NCBI RefSeq assembly: GCF_002021565.1
Contig: NZ_MSZX01000025.1
Coordinates: 27 to 60,393 of the forward strand
Source: Paenibacillus selenitireducens
GTDB lineage: Bacteria; Bacillota; Bacilli; Paenibacillales; Paenibacillaceae
Direction: 5' to 3'
DNA length: 60,367 bases
Shown: piece after piece, positions 1 through 7,707 of the stretch
How the letters are laid out: each line of letters opens with the position of its first letter
How positions within the stretch are numbered: position 1 is the stretch's first letter
The notes under the pieces: generated by a model
The model's database searches: none
Seen by the model: the letters and a program-made list of their open reading frames with translations, nothing else
What the model was told of the DNA's origin: nothing
Made by a program: the position numbers and the translations under genes

Positions 1-13
1 CCGTTAGTTCAAT
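1..13. repeat. CCGTTAG element, right arm cut by window edge
   Basis: The window opens with CCGTTAGTTCAAT, the right arm of the intergenic repeat described under the copy at 414-499. It lies 6 bases beyond the stop codon of the small membrane-protein gene, the same placement as in the other copies. The hairpin and left arm would lie outside the window. Confidence 0.7.
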
Positions 14-19
14 CAACTT

Positions 20-277
20 TCAATTTTTGGACTCTTTGGGTTCTCTAAATGATCCAAAAATTCCTGTAATAAGCCCAATTAACCCAAAAGTAAATCCATA
101 TCCAGAAGAACCTTCAAATGCCAATAAAACAATCACTCCGAACAGTATAATATGTACACCTAATAGTTGAACTTGAAGAGCACTTGGATTGATAAAGTCC
201 AAAAATACAAATGCATAAAAGGCTGCAATAACTATTAGTGTTAGAGTGATTAAACACACAAATCCAAAACTATCCAT
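20..277 (-). CDS. Small integral membrane protein, function unknown
   Basis: 85-residue protein with three predicted membrane segments (about residues 4-25, 33-52 and 57-75) and a short charged C-terminal tail rich in Lys and Glu. The start is supported by an AGGAGG site 6 bases upstream of the ATG. I do not recognise a family. The gene stands alone, bounded by repeat elements on both sides (right arm at 1-13 and full copy at 414-499), so it is a one-gene unit like those further along. No catalytic motif is visible. Confidence 0.7.
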   Translation of the reverse strand: MDSFGFVCLITLTLIVIAAFYAFVFLDFINPSALQVQLLGVHIILFGVIVLLAFEGSSGYGFTFGLIGLITGIFGSFREPKESKN

Positions 278-413
278 CTCGGCCTCCTCTAAATTTCAAT
301 CATTTGCTTTCAACCACACCATTTCCCTCAGCAATATTCTTAAGTATATTCGCTTAAATTAACTTTTTTCGTACATATTGTATTTTTGAAATACCCTTAA
401 CCTCTACCACGTA

Positions 414-499
414 ATCCTGCCCGTTAGCGCAACGCGGCTGCCGATACATGCCGGCAGCCGCGTCTTAGTTTTTATTAAGCTATAGTGTCCCGTTAGGTT
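414..499. repeat. CCGTTAG element copy A (GC-rich hairpin class)
   Basis: Complete copy: left arm TCCTGCCCGTTAG (415-427), 11-bp perfect stem CGCGGCTGCCG (433-443) pairing with 452-462, then right arm TATAGTGTCCCGTTAG (481-496). The two arms are direct repeats of about 15 bases. The same hairpin class recurs near 2361, 5384, 19235 and 20579. No minus-strand gene ends at this copy; the 160 bases to the right hold only the leader of the TetR gene. Confidence 0.85.
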
Positions 500-662
500 T
501 ACGCCAGCGCCCAGTCTACAACTTTATTATTACGGTCTAGTTCTTTATTGTTCAGTACTTCATTTTATCGAACACCAACAAATTTTTTGCATTTCTCCAC
601 CCCATGCGTTACTATTTTTATATTGACAAATTTGCAGGTCTATATAAGGAGGTTAACACGCT

Positions 663-1247
663 ATGTGCCCCCGAACCAAAGAACAAAATGAGCTCATACG
701 CATACAACGCAGAGAACAGATCCTGGACGTCGCCGCGCGCTCCTACTTTCGCACGGGCGGCAGCTTTGATATTCGCGACGTCGCCCGCGAGGCAGGGCTT
801 GGTTACGGCACAGTATACCATTATTACCCCAACCGGCATTTATTAATAGAAGATGTGTTAGGAAGCGGCTTCGAGCGATGCGAGCAAGTTATCGCAAAAT
901 GGGCGAACATCAGCGGCAGCCCCCCGGATGACTGGCAGTTGTTGACGTATTGTAAAGCGCTGCTCCAGCTGTGGCAGTCGGACGCCCGCGCATATCTCGT
1001 CTACAAAATGGCGGCGGAACATTATGCAGGCTTGCCTGAAAGGGATCGACACCACGCCAAAAGAAAATTTATGGAACGGCTGTACGTTCCACTCCAATCT
1101 ATCGCCCAGTGCGAAGACGGCAGCGTCGACCATATGCTTGCCGTGCTGGTCGGTTGCTGTGGGCTGCACTACTATGCGGGCAATTCCGACCTGGACGTCG
1201 ATCGAATCGCCCGACTCGCTATGCAAGCTATTACGAAGGAGTTCTGA
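663..1247 (+). CDS. TetR/AcrR family transcriptional regulator
   Basis: 194 residues. The N-terminal 60 residues form a TetR helix-turn-helix: a repeat of the type ILDVAARSYF, then FDIRDVAREAGLGYGTVYHYYPN, with the conserved G-x-G/S-x-x-x-Y-x-Y-F/Y signature. The C-terminal ligand domain is not assignable. An AAGGAGG site lies about 9 bases before the ATG. The gene is followed after 7 bases by a methionine aminopeptidase gene on the same strand, so the two are probably co-transcribed. A role in sensing an aminopeptidase inhibitor or another toxic small molecule is only an inference from that pairing. Confidence 0.85.
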   Translation: MCPRTKEQNELIRIQRREQILDVAARSYFRTGGSFDIRDVAREAGLGYGTVYHYYPNRHLLIEDVLGSGFERCEQVIAKWANISGSPPDDWQLLTYCKALLQLWQSDARAYLVYKMAAEHYAGLPERDRHHAKRKFMERLYVPLQSIAQCEDGSVDHMLAVLVGCCGLHYYAGNSDLDVDRIARLAMQAITKEF

Positions 1248-1254
1248 TACGAAC

Positions 1255-2001
1255 ATGGTCATTTTAAAAAGCAAGCATGAAATTGAGGCTATCCGCAAGG
1301 CATGCCAAGTGGTGGCTGAATGCCATCGTACAATCGCCCCGCTTATCAAACCGGGTATTACCACCAACGAGATTGAGCGCATATTCGAGGACATTATGTT
1401 GAAGCACGGCGCAAAGCCATACCAGAAAGGCTATAAGGGCTATCAATATGCGACCTGTGCCTCCGCCAACGATGTGATCGCACATGGCTTCCCTAGCAAT
1501 AAGCCACTTGAGGAAGGCGATATCGTGACGATCGACACGGTCGCTGAGCTCGATGGCTGGCTCGGCGATTCGGCCTGGAGTTATGCGGTCGGGCAGATCT
1601 CGCCGACGGCCGAGAAGTTGATGCGTGTCACGAAGGAATGTCTTGACCTGGGCATCGAGCAGGCGCAGCCCGGCAATCGACTCGGCGACGTGACGAGCGC
1701 GATTCAGCGGCATGCTGAATCACACGGTTTCGGCGTCGTGCGCGACCTTCTCGCCCATGGCATCGGCCGCAACCTGCACGAGGAGCCGACTTATATGCAT
1801 GTCGGCAAGCCTGGAAAAGGCCTCCGTATCAAGGAAGGTATGGTGTTCACGATTGAGCCCATGATCACCGAAGGCACCTACTTCATGACAATCGATCCGG
1901 ACGGCTGGACCGCACGGACGATGGACAACAAGCTCGCCGCCCAATACGAGCATACAATCGCTATCACGGCTGAAGGTCCACAAATTTTGACCGCGCAATA
2001 G
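1255..2001 (+). CDS. map: Methionine aminopeptidase, type I
   Basis: 248-residue M24 peptidase that removes the initiator Met from nascent proteins in the cytosol. The five metal ligands are all present: Asp94 (VTID), Asp105 (LGDSAWSY), His168 (LAHGIGRNLHEEP), Glu201 (FTIEPMI) and Glu232 (YEHTIAIT). The substrate-side His77 is also kept. I chose the ATG at 1255 because it matches the usual MetAP N-terminus and has a GGAG site in the end of the TetR gene; the longer upstream reading is out of character. Length is normal. Its coupling to a TetR regulator, rather than to the adk-infA ribosomal locus, suggests a second, inducible map copy. Confidence 0.93.
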   Translation: MVILKSKHEIEAIRKACQVVAECHRTIAPLIKPGITTNEIERIFEDIMLKHGAKPYQKGYKGYQYATCASANDVIAHGFPSNKPLEEGDIVTIDTVAELDGWLGDSAWSYAVGQISPTAEKLMRVTKECLDLGIEQAQPGNRLGDVTSAIQRHAESHGFGVVRDLLAHGIGRNLHEEPTYMHVGKPGKGLRIKEGMVFTIEPMITEGTYFMTIDPDGWTARTMDNKLAAQYEHTIAITAEGPQILTAQ

Positions 2002-2008
2002 AAAAATT

Positions 2009-2045
2009 AGAGGTCGACCAACGAAATAGTCGACTTCTTTTTTTC
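2009..2045 (+). terminator. Intrinsic terminator after map
   Basis: Stem AGGTCGAC (2011-2018) pairs with GTCGACTT (2029-2036) and is followed by a run of T residues. It sits directly after the map stop codon. Confidence 0.85.
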
Positions 2046-2084
2046 GTATTCGGCATAGCAGCTTTCTTTATTCGTTACAGGTGA

Positions 2085-2198
2085 TCATGTAAATGATATC
2101 CCGTTCCCATCTTCAAGCCAAAGCAGGTTCGGGGACAGCGTGTCCATAGATCTGATGAGGTTTCTCGCTTGGACGCGATCATATTCAGTGCGAACAAT
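2085..2198 (-). pseudogene. 3' fragment of an unrecognised gene
   Basis: Minus-strand reading gives TEYDRVQARNLIRS followed by MDTLSPNLLWLEDGNGISFT and a TGA stop at 2085-2087. The residue composition is that of a genuine C-terminus, but an in-frame TGA closes the reading just upstream and no start or ribosome site is present. The LEDGNG stretch faintly recalls VOC proteins, but that is not enough for a call. Treated as a gene relic. Confidence 0.45.
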
Positions 2199-2360
2199 TC
2201 ATCTCAGGTGAACCGCACAACAAATTCGGAAACGCCGAGTGACTCGGACAATAAGCAGGTCAGTTGACGCAATACTGTTCTTCTGCAGGATACCACGGGT
2301 GCAGAGTATCATTAATCGAGCAATTTTTTGTTCTTTATTTCAACTGCGGTCCCATTCCGT

Positions 2361-2510
2361 TATCCTGCCCGATAGCGCAACGCGGCAGCCGATCCATGCC
2401 GGCAGCCGCGTTTTAATTAAGCTATAGTTCTCCGTTAGCTCAACGGCATCCACGATTTGACGCCAACTTCAATAAAAAAGAGAACGGGCCACCCGTGGCA
2501 GTCTGCTCCC
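2361..2510. repeat. CCGTTAG element copy B plus a partial second copy
   Basis: Left arm TATCCTGCCCGATAG (2361-2375), GC-rich hairpin with one mismatch (2380-2410) and right arm TATAGTTCTCCGTTAG (2423-2438). At 2462-2510 a further hairpin (GGGCCACCCGTGGC core) follows a CTTCAATAAAAAAGAG sequence like the one next to the left arm of the copy at 17802, so it looks like the remains of another element. On the minus strand this second hairpin ends in TCTTTTTTATT and probably terminates the ABC-transporter operon. The wider stretch 2046-2681 has no intact gene. Confidence 0.7.
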
Positions 2511-2681
2511 TAATTATCTTGAATGCTCCTTACTTCGATATAAAGGAGTAATAGAACACCACTTCACTGCGACGGCCTTGATTTCAACGAGCAAAATGAT
2601 GAAGCCTGCGCTTTGACAATGTGGAAGGCCCTTTACTTGATGATTTTATAGATCACTTTTTCCTTATAATGCATACAAAGA

Positions 2682-3452
2682 TTAAGCTGCATTCCGCTTG
2701 TATGCGCGCATCGCAAATAGATATGCGACGATCATTATCCCTAAGCACCACGCTAATGCGACCCAGATATCATTGCCTACCGGTTGATTTGACAATAGTG
2801 CACGGATGGCCTCTACGATAGACGTCACCGGCTGGTTCTCGGCAAACGCGCGAACGGCTCTCGGCATCGACTCGGTCGGTACAAACGCCGAGCTGATAAA
2901 CGGCAGGAAGATTAAAGGATAGGAAAAGGCGCTTGCTCCCTCCACCGTTTTTGCGGACAGTCCGGCAATGGCCGCGATCCAAGTCAAAGCCAGCGTAAAC
3001 AGCACAAGTATACCGGCTACGGCAAGCCAAGACAGTACCCCTGCAGACGAACGAAAGCCCATAATGAGCGCTACGAGTATGATGACGACAACAGAAATGA
3101 CGTTGGATACCACCGAGGTCAGCACGTGCCCCCACAGCACGGTGGAACGCGCAATCGGCATGGAGTGAAAACGCTCAATAATGCCCCGCTGCTTATCCAA
3201 GAACAGGCGGTAAGCCACGTAAGCCACCCCGCTGGCAATAGCCATAAGCAGTATACCAGGCAATAGGTAGTTCACATAGTTATCCGTACCGGTTTGGATT
3301 GCGCCGCCGAACACATAGACGAACAGCAGCATCATTGCAATCGGAGTGATGCAGACCGTGAAGATGGTGTCCATACTGCGGAAAATATGGCGCATGGAAC
3401 GTCCGAGCATCACGCTCATGTCGCTGAAAAAATGGTTTTTTGCCGTCTCCAT
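2682..3452 (-). CDS. ABC-2 type export permease (DrrB-like)
   Basis: 256 residues with about six hydrophobic segments, including LLPGILLMAIASGVAY early in the protein and a final segment ending in a basic tail. The MSVMLGRSMRHIFRS start and the LIFLPFISSAFVPTESMP loop are typical of ABC-2 permeases that pair with DrrA-type ATPases. The start codon directly abuts the stop of the ATPase gene, so the two are translated together. Membrane component of a drug or lipid exporter; substrate unknown. Confidence 0.88.
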   Translation of the reverse strand: METAKNHFFSDMSVMLGRSMRHIFRSMDTIFTVCITPIAMMLLFVYVFGGAIQTGTDNYVNYLLPGILLMAIASGVAYVAYRLFLDKQRGIIERFHSMPIARSTVLWGHVLTSVVSNVISVVVIILVALIMGFRSSAGVLSWLAVAGILVLFTLALTWIAAIAGLSAKTVEGASAFSYPLIFLPFISSAFVPTESMPRAVRAFAENQPVTSIVEAIRALLSNQPVGNDIWVALAWCLGIMIVAYLFAMRAYKRNAA

Positions 3453-4211
3453 TTACATGGCCTCCTTTTTACCGATGATTGCGAGGAATATTTCCTCCAA
3501 TGTCGGCTGTTTTTCAACATACTCCACCTTTGCGGATGGAAACAGCTTTTTCAGTTCCGAGAGCGTGCCGCCGGCGATAATCCTACCCTCGTGCAGAATG
3601 GCAATTTGGTCGGCAAGCTGCTCGGCTTCCTCTAAATACTGCGTGGTCAGGAATACTGTCGTGCCGCCGTTGGCAAGCTCCTTTATAATCTTCCAAACCT
3701 CGATACGTGCCTCGGGATCAAGCCCGGTGGTTGGCTCGTCGAGGAAAATGATCTGCGGTTTGCCCACAAGGCTCAAGGCGATGTCGAGCCTACGGCGCAT
3801 ACCACCTGAATAAGTAGATGGCTTACGGTCGGCCGCGTCAGTTAAGCCGAAACGTTTCAGCAAATCGTCCGCAACTTGACGCGGATGATCCAGATGCCGC
3901 AGCTTGGCAATCATGATCAGATTTTCCCGCCCGGTCAATATCTCGTCAACCGCGGCAAATTGCCCGGTCAAACTAATCGACTGCCGCACATGGTCCGGCT
4001 TTGACGCGACGTCGAATCCGTTTACGGTGGCGGTGCCTCTGTCTTGTTTGAGCAGCGTGGTGAGGATTCTGACAATCGTCGTCTTGCCCGCGCCGTTGGA
4101 GCCAAGCAGGGCGAAAATCTCACCTCGCTTCACTTCAAAATCGACGCCCTTTAGGACTTCTGTGTTCTTGAAAGACTTTCGCAGACCTTTCACTTCAATT
4201 GCTTTTTCCAT
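3453..4211 (-). CDS. ABC exporter ATP-binding protein (DrrA-like)
   Basis: 252 residues. Walker A is GSNGAGKT (38-45), the signature is YSGGMRRRLD and Walker B is IIFLDEPTTGLD, followed by the switch-type His-to-Gln change in FLTTQYLEEAEQL that is typical of the DrrA/daunorubicin-resistance group. The short C-terminal tail (EKQPTLEEIFLAIIG) also fits DrrA. It energises the permease encoded immediately downstream. Part of a five-gene minus-strand operon with PadR and two DUF1048 proteins. Confidence 0.92.
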   Translation of the reverse strand: MEKAIEVKGLRKSFKNTEVLKGVDFEVKRGEIFALLGSNGAGKTTIVRILTTLLKQDRGTATVNGFDVASKPDHVRQSISLTGQFAAVDEILTGRENLIMIAKLRHLDHPRQVADDLLKRFGLTDAADRKPSTYSGGMRRRLDIALSLVGKPQIIFLDEPTTGLDPEARIEVWKIIKELANGGTTVFLTTQYLEEAEQLADQIAILHEGRIIAGGTLSELKKLFPSAKVEYVEKQPTLEEIFLAIIGKKEAM

Positions 4212-4226
4212 CCCGCTATCCCCCTT

Positions 4227-4577
4227 TTACTTTTTTTTATCCGTAACCTTTTTCATGGCCTTGTTAACTTCTTGGCTAACAGATTCTTGATAGATGTCAG
4301 CGTAAGTTTTGGAATCTTTGATTAGATCGTCGCAGAAAGCTGCAACGTCACTGCCCGTCACATCGAGTACGCCTTTCCCCAAGGCCGCGCCCTCTTCAAA
4401 AAGATCGATAATCCCCGATAGCAAACCCGTACCTTCGGTTAGTTCAACAGGGCCAACCTTAAAGAGATATTTTTGAATCTCTTTATAAACAATCTGATAA
4501 TCCCGTGGGAGCGCTTTGACACGCGCCACGTGTGCTCGCCACTCTTTTTTGCCTTCGATGATATCTCGAATTCTCAT
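4227..4577 (-). CDS. DUF1048 family protein (second copy)
   Basis: 116 residues, soluble and helical. It is similar to the gene upstream: both share a [16 protein letters not shown] motif near residue 23 and a later block of the type [31 protein letters not shown]. DUF1048 (PF06304) proteins are helical, of unknown function, and are typically encoded between PadR and ABC exporter genes, as here. The ribosome site AGGAGG precedes the ATG. Tandem duplication within the operon is likely. Confidence 0.82.
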   Translation of the reverse strand: [116 protein letters not shown]

Positions 4578-4589
4578 TTTATCCTCCTC

Positions 4590-4937
4590 CTATTTACTTA
4601 GTTTTTTAGCGATATTATTGTTGAGTTGCTCGCGCCACTTGTCGCGATAAGACTTTGCCCCTTCTTCGCCGGCCAGCGCCGAACAGAAGCCTTTGATATC
4701 GTCACCCAATACCTCTTGGACACTCTGACCGTCCGCCGCCGCTTCTTCAAGCAGGCCAAGCACACCGTCAAAAATTGGCATGAGGTTGCGACCGGTGAAA
4801 TCTGAGTGCGGCCAAAGATTGGCATTAATTTTTTTCCATGCCGCTTGATAATCAGCCGGTAGCTTTTTTACTCGCGATTCAAAAGATTTGAATTCTTTAG
4901 TCATGTCACTGCCAGTGATCTTTTCCCAAAAATTCAT
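4590..4937 (-). CDS. DUF1048 family protein (first copy)
   Basis: 115 residues. Begins [20 protein letters not shown] and contains [14 protein letters not shown] and [23 protein letters not shown], the family blocks also seen in its downstream neighbour. The start codon overlaps the PadR stop by 4 bases (ATGA), indicating translational coupling. Function is unknown; membership in a PadR-controlled export operon suggests an accessory or ligand-sensing role (inference). Confidence 0.82.
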   Translation of the reverse strand: [115 protein letters not shown]

Positions 4938-5269
4938 TGTTTTTTCTCCTTTAACTCGTTAATTTTTGATGATACGAACCCCCATTTTTCCCAGAACCTC
5001 CGCAGTTCCTCGCGTCCCGCGTCATTGATCGCGAAAAACTTTCGCGGCGGTCCCATTTCGGAGGGCTTCTTGGTGATCTCCACCACCTTGTTTTTTTCAA
5101 GCCGGATCAGGATGGTGTACACCGTTCCCTCCACAACATCTGTGAAGCCAAGGGCGTTCAGCGTCCGCGTGATTTCGTAGCCGTAGGTTTCTTTGCGGCT
5201 TATTATTTCTAGGACACAGCCCTCAAGCACGCCTTTGAGCATTTCCGTTAAGTTCTCCAACACAATCAC
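4934..5269 (-). CDS. PadR family transcriptional repressor
   Basis: 111 residues with the PadR winged helix: LKGVLEGCVLEIISRKETYGYEI, then a turn leading to VEGTVYTILIRLEKNKVVE, a wing with PPRKFFAINDAGREELRRFW, and a short basic C-terminus. The start is uncertain. The GTG at 5269 has only a weak AAAGGG site, and an internal ATG at the MLKGVLEG position is possible. First gene of the operon; probably represses its own promoter (see 5304-5347). Confidence 0.88.
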   Translation of the reverse strand: MIVLENLTEMLKGVLEGCVLEIISRKETYGYEITRTLNALGFTDVVEGTVYTILIRLEKNKVVEITKKPSEMGPPRKFFAINDAGREELRRFWEKWGFVSSKINELKEKKQ

Positions 5270-5303
5270 CCTTTACTATTCTGTACGACTGGTATGCAGT
5301 ATT

Positions 5304-5347
5304 ACTTACTACCGCTATAAAGTAACACGTAGTAGTTGGATTGTCAA
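5304..5347 (-). promoter_or_regulatory. padR operon promoter with overlapping inverted repeat
   Basis: On the minus strand, TTGACA (5342-5347) and TACTTT (5319-5324) are separated by 17 bases. An inverted repeat TACTAC/GTAGTA (5307-5312 and 5329-5334) spans the -10 region and could be the PadR operator. The operator assignment is inference from position and symmetry. Confidence 0.6.
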
Positions 5348-5383
5348 TAGCGTTATCGCTGACACGGATTTTATATTTTCAAC

Positions 5384-5473
5384 TATCCTGCCAATTAGCA
5401 CAACGCGGCTGCGGATCCATGCCGGCGGCCGCGTTTTAGATATTTATTAAGCTATCGTTCTCCGTTAGCTTAA
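5384..5473. repeat. CCGTTAG element copy C (GC-rich hairpin class)
   Basis: Left arm TATCCTGCCAATTAG (5384-5398), imperfect GC-rich hairpin (5404-5434), right arm TATCGTTCTCCGTTAG (5453-5468). The TAA stop codon of the adjacent minus-strand gene lies inside the right arm (5465-5467), so gene and repeat share bases. Confidence 0.85.
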
Positions 5474-6241
5474 TGCTTCCAGCCTTCTTGCTCGTTCAAA
5501 CGCTTTATGTAAAAACTCTTTAGCCGATAAATCCTCATAATCCCAATTCATGGCCTCTATTGCAGTCGCGCCAGAATAATCCGTTTCCGAAATTTTTTTC
5601 ATGGTTGTAGACCAATCAATCGTACCGTCAAAGGGTAACCCATGTTGGGCATAACTTCCGTTATTATCATGTAAATGTATTGCCATCAACCGGGAACCGT
5701 ACATGGATAATAAATCATTGCCCGGATAGTAGCGGTAGTGATGTCCACTGTCATAACAGAATCCGATACGCAGGGAATCCACTTGCTCCAGCACATACGC
5801 CAAATTGGTAAGATTCCATAAATTCTCTAGCGCAACATTGACACCAAGTTGTTCAGCTTTTTCAGTGATTCTCTTGATTCTATCCAGTCCCAATGTGTTA
5901 CATGGATTGTCTTCGTTGGGCAGGTGCACCACCATTGTCGGAATCTCAAATTCGGCGCAATCTGCAACACATTGCAAATAGCAGTCGGTTACGGCTTCAC
6001 CGTCCAGATTATCAAGCCAGAGTTTGTTTTCGTTTTGGACTGGTGTGTGGATATTTTCTATAAAAAGACCCGCTTCTCGCGCAATTTGCGGCCCTGTGCG
6101 GTAATCGTTCCGACCAAAGCAGTCACGACCAAAGCCATCGCTCCACCATAATAAAACGCCATCAAATCCAGCTTCTCTTATTAACTGATAACGTTCCTTA
6201 ATCGGCAATTCATAGCCAAACCAATCATAAATAGTAATCAT
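5465..6241 (-). CDS. Sugar phosphate isomerase/epimerase (AP endonuclease 2 fold)
   Basis: 258-residue TIM barrel of the xylose-isomerase-like family (PF01261). Likely metal-site segments are visible in order: VVHLPNEDNP, VALENLWN, FCYDSGHH, IHLHDNNG and AIEAMNW, giving the expected Glu-Asp-His-Glu set. Probably acts on a sugar or sugar-derived cytosolic substrate, which the sequence does not specify. An AGGAAG site precedes the ATG. Single-gene unit; its stop codon falls inside the repeat arm downstream. Confidence 0.82.
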   Translation of the reverse strand: MITIYDWFGYELPIKERYQLIREAGFDGVLLWWSDGFGRDCFGRNDYRTGPQIAREAGLFIENIHTPVQNENKLWLDNLDGEAVTDCYLQCVADCAEFEIPTMVVHLPNEDNPCNTLGLDRIKRITEKAEQLGVNVALENLWNLTNLAYVLEQVDSLRIGFCYDSGHHYRYYPGNDLLSMYGSRLMAIHLHDNNGSYAQHGLPFDGTIDWSTTMKKISETDYSGATAIEAMNWDYEDLSAKEFLHKAFERARRLEALS

Positions 6242-6372
6242 AAGTCGCTTCCTTTCTTGATTTTTCCGTCATAGCTTCTTCTTGCCCCAATTATAATGAG
6301 CGCCTTCAACTATCAAACTTTCTTTATGTATGATTTCTTTGAATCTCTTACTTCTATCGGATATCGTAAATT

Positions 6373-6487
6373 CTATGCACTACAATCCCAAACAAGATTA
6401 TCTAACTCATAATAATTTATTCCATTCTTCTTTGATAACTCTTTTGCAATTTATGATTTAACGCTTCCGCAAGCTCCGATTATCCGA
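6373..6487 (-). pseudogene. Relic of a P-loop kinase (adenylate-kinase-like)
   Basis: The minus-strand reading RIIGACGSVKS, a stop, then IAKELSKKNGINYYELDNLVW recalls the start of topology-modulation/FlaR-type kinases: a Walker A of the GACGSGKST type followed by an ALAKELSKKLNIPYYELDN-like block. Here the P-loop Gly is Val, a stop interrupts it, and a TAG closes the reading at 6373. It is joined directly to the VOC relic at 6488. Confidence 0.55.
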
Positions 6488-6592
6488 TTATACGAAGTCT
6501 ATCTCTACTTGTTGATTTAATAATTCCTCGTAAAATATCCGAGAAGCAGTAATATCTTCTACAAATAAAACGGATGAGACATATTTAATCAT
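6488..6592 (-). pseudogene. N-terminal relic of a VOC (glyoxalase/bleomycin-resistance) gene
   Basis: Starts with a good GGAGG site and ATG (6590-6592). It reads MIKYVSSVLFVEDITASRIF then YEELLNQQVEIDFV and stops. This is the first beta-alpha unit of a VOC protein (normal length about 120 residues), cut after 34 residues and fused to kinase-derived sequence. Two complete VOC genes lie elsewhere in the window. Confidence 0.6.
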
Positions 6593-6718
6593 GTTCGCTT
6601 CCTCCATGATTTAATGTGGCTTGTCTTTAATATAAGATTTCGAGAGTATCGCCTAAACGTCTTATTTACGAACTTCGTAAATTCACCATGCTTTAAGGTA
6701 TTCGTGAAACAATTCAAC

Positions 6719-6770
6719 TATCCTGCCCATTCGTATTATGAGGTCACCAGATCTGGTAGACCTCATTTTT
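6719..6770. repeat. CCGTTAG element copy D, left arm with a unique hairpin
   Basis: Left arm TATCCTGCCCATTCG (6719-6733) is followed by hairpin TGAGGTC...GACCTCA (6738-6764) with inner pairing around CAGATCTG and a run of five T residues. No right arm is visible; IS110-related DNA follows. This stem occurs only here in the window. Confidence 0.6.
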
Positions 6771-6904
6771 GTGTGGTCGTAAGATAGCGGTAGTCGGGGA
6801 TCGAACGAATCTGCCCGTGGGAGCTGGATCCCGAATCACATGCGATAATGTGGACGACAAGAAGGTTAGGGGTTGCCGGTGAAAATTATTTTGGGAGTGA
6901 TGAA
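6771..6904 (+). ncRNA. Possible remnant of the IS110 5' non-coding (bridge RNA) region
   Basis: 134 structured, non-coding bases directly upstream of the IS110 transposase relic. IS110 elements carry a guide (bridge) RNA in a non-coding end; in the IS110 group this lies before the transposase gene. The stretch contains short inverted segments (for example GGGATC/GATCCC near 6797 and 6827) compatible with looped RNA. Assignment rests on position and known IS110 biology, not on a recognised consensus. Confidence 0.3.
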
Positions 6905-7678
6905 ATGAACCCTGTCATTGGTTTGGATGTATCTAAAGGTGAAAGTCATGCGCAAGCTTTACGAAAGGTGAAAACGGATGCTGCTGACGCATACCAGTTG
7001 GGGGAATTGTTCTACAAAGAAGAGCTGGAGCCTTACAAAAAACGTGGTCAATATCTGATGAATCTGCGTTACCTGACACGCCAACATGAGTCTCTAACGA
7101 GTATGTACGTACAAACAAAATTTCAGTTCCAAGCAGTGCTGGATCAGGTTTTCCCGGAGTATCATGGCGTGTTTGGTGACCTTTATTCGAAGGTGTCCCT
7201 TCGCTTTCTTGCATTATATCCAACGCCTCAAGCAGTGCTAGCGATGTCTGAGAAAGAAGTCATGGCTAACATTCAGCGCCTTGCAGAACATGTCAATCCT
7301 TCTTGTTGGTCGCTGGAAAGTGCACAAAAGCTAATGGTTGCAGCGGAGCGTAATCCCTTCAAGGAGACAGCTTTCCCAAGTCATTTAATCTCTCTGGAGC
7401 TAATCATTAATTTACTTCTTCAATACCAAGAGCATCTAGCGAAACTTGATAAATCGATAGAGGCCCTGGCTGAAGAATTAATAGAGTTTGATTTGATCCA
7501 ATCGATACCCGGCATTGGTACTAAAGTTGCTGCAACAATTTTAGCTGAGATCGGAGAAACATTGTTGCTTACAAAGAACACGCGACACCAGCCCTCAAAA
7601 AATGTGCCCAAATCACAGGTATCGCCTTTCAATTTTGAACGCTTCTCCCATCTTTCACAAAGATCCTTTTCGCTGTGA
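6905..7678 (+). pseudogene. IS110 family transposase with internal deletion and lost C-terminus
   Basis: Begins MNPVIGLDVSKGESHAQ, the first catalytic Asp motif of the DEDD (RuvC-like) domain, with a GGGAGTG ribosome site. It then jumps straight to KVKTDAADAYQLGEL, the KTDxxDA motif that normally lies roughly 80-100 residues later. The C-terminal Tnp20 motif (LIQSIPGIGTKVAATILAEIG) is present, but the serine-containing end is replaced by unrelated sequence after about residue 230. The element is therefore inactive. Catalytic parts are missing on both sides of otherwise well-preserved sequence, implying recent decay. Confidence 0.85.
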
Positions 7679-7707
7679 CTACTTTTTACGCGTACATCGG
7701 GCGTGGC

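Noticed and set aside
1024-1254. Long N-terminal extension of the map reading
   Set aside because: It overlaps the TetR gene in another frame and adds 77 residues absent from MetAP proteins; the ATG at 1255 fits the family.
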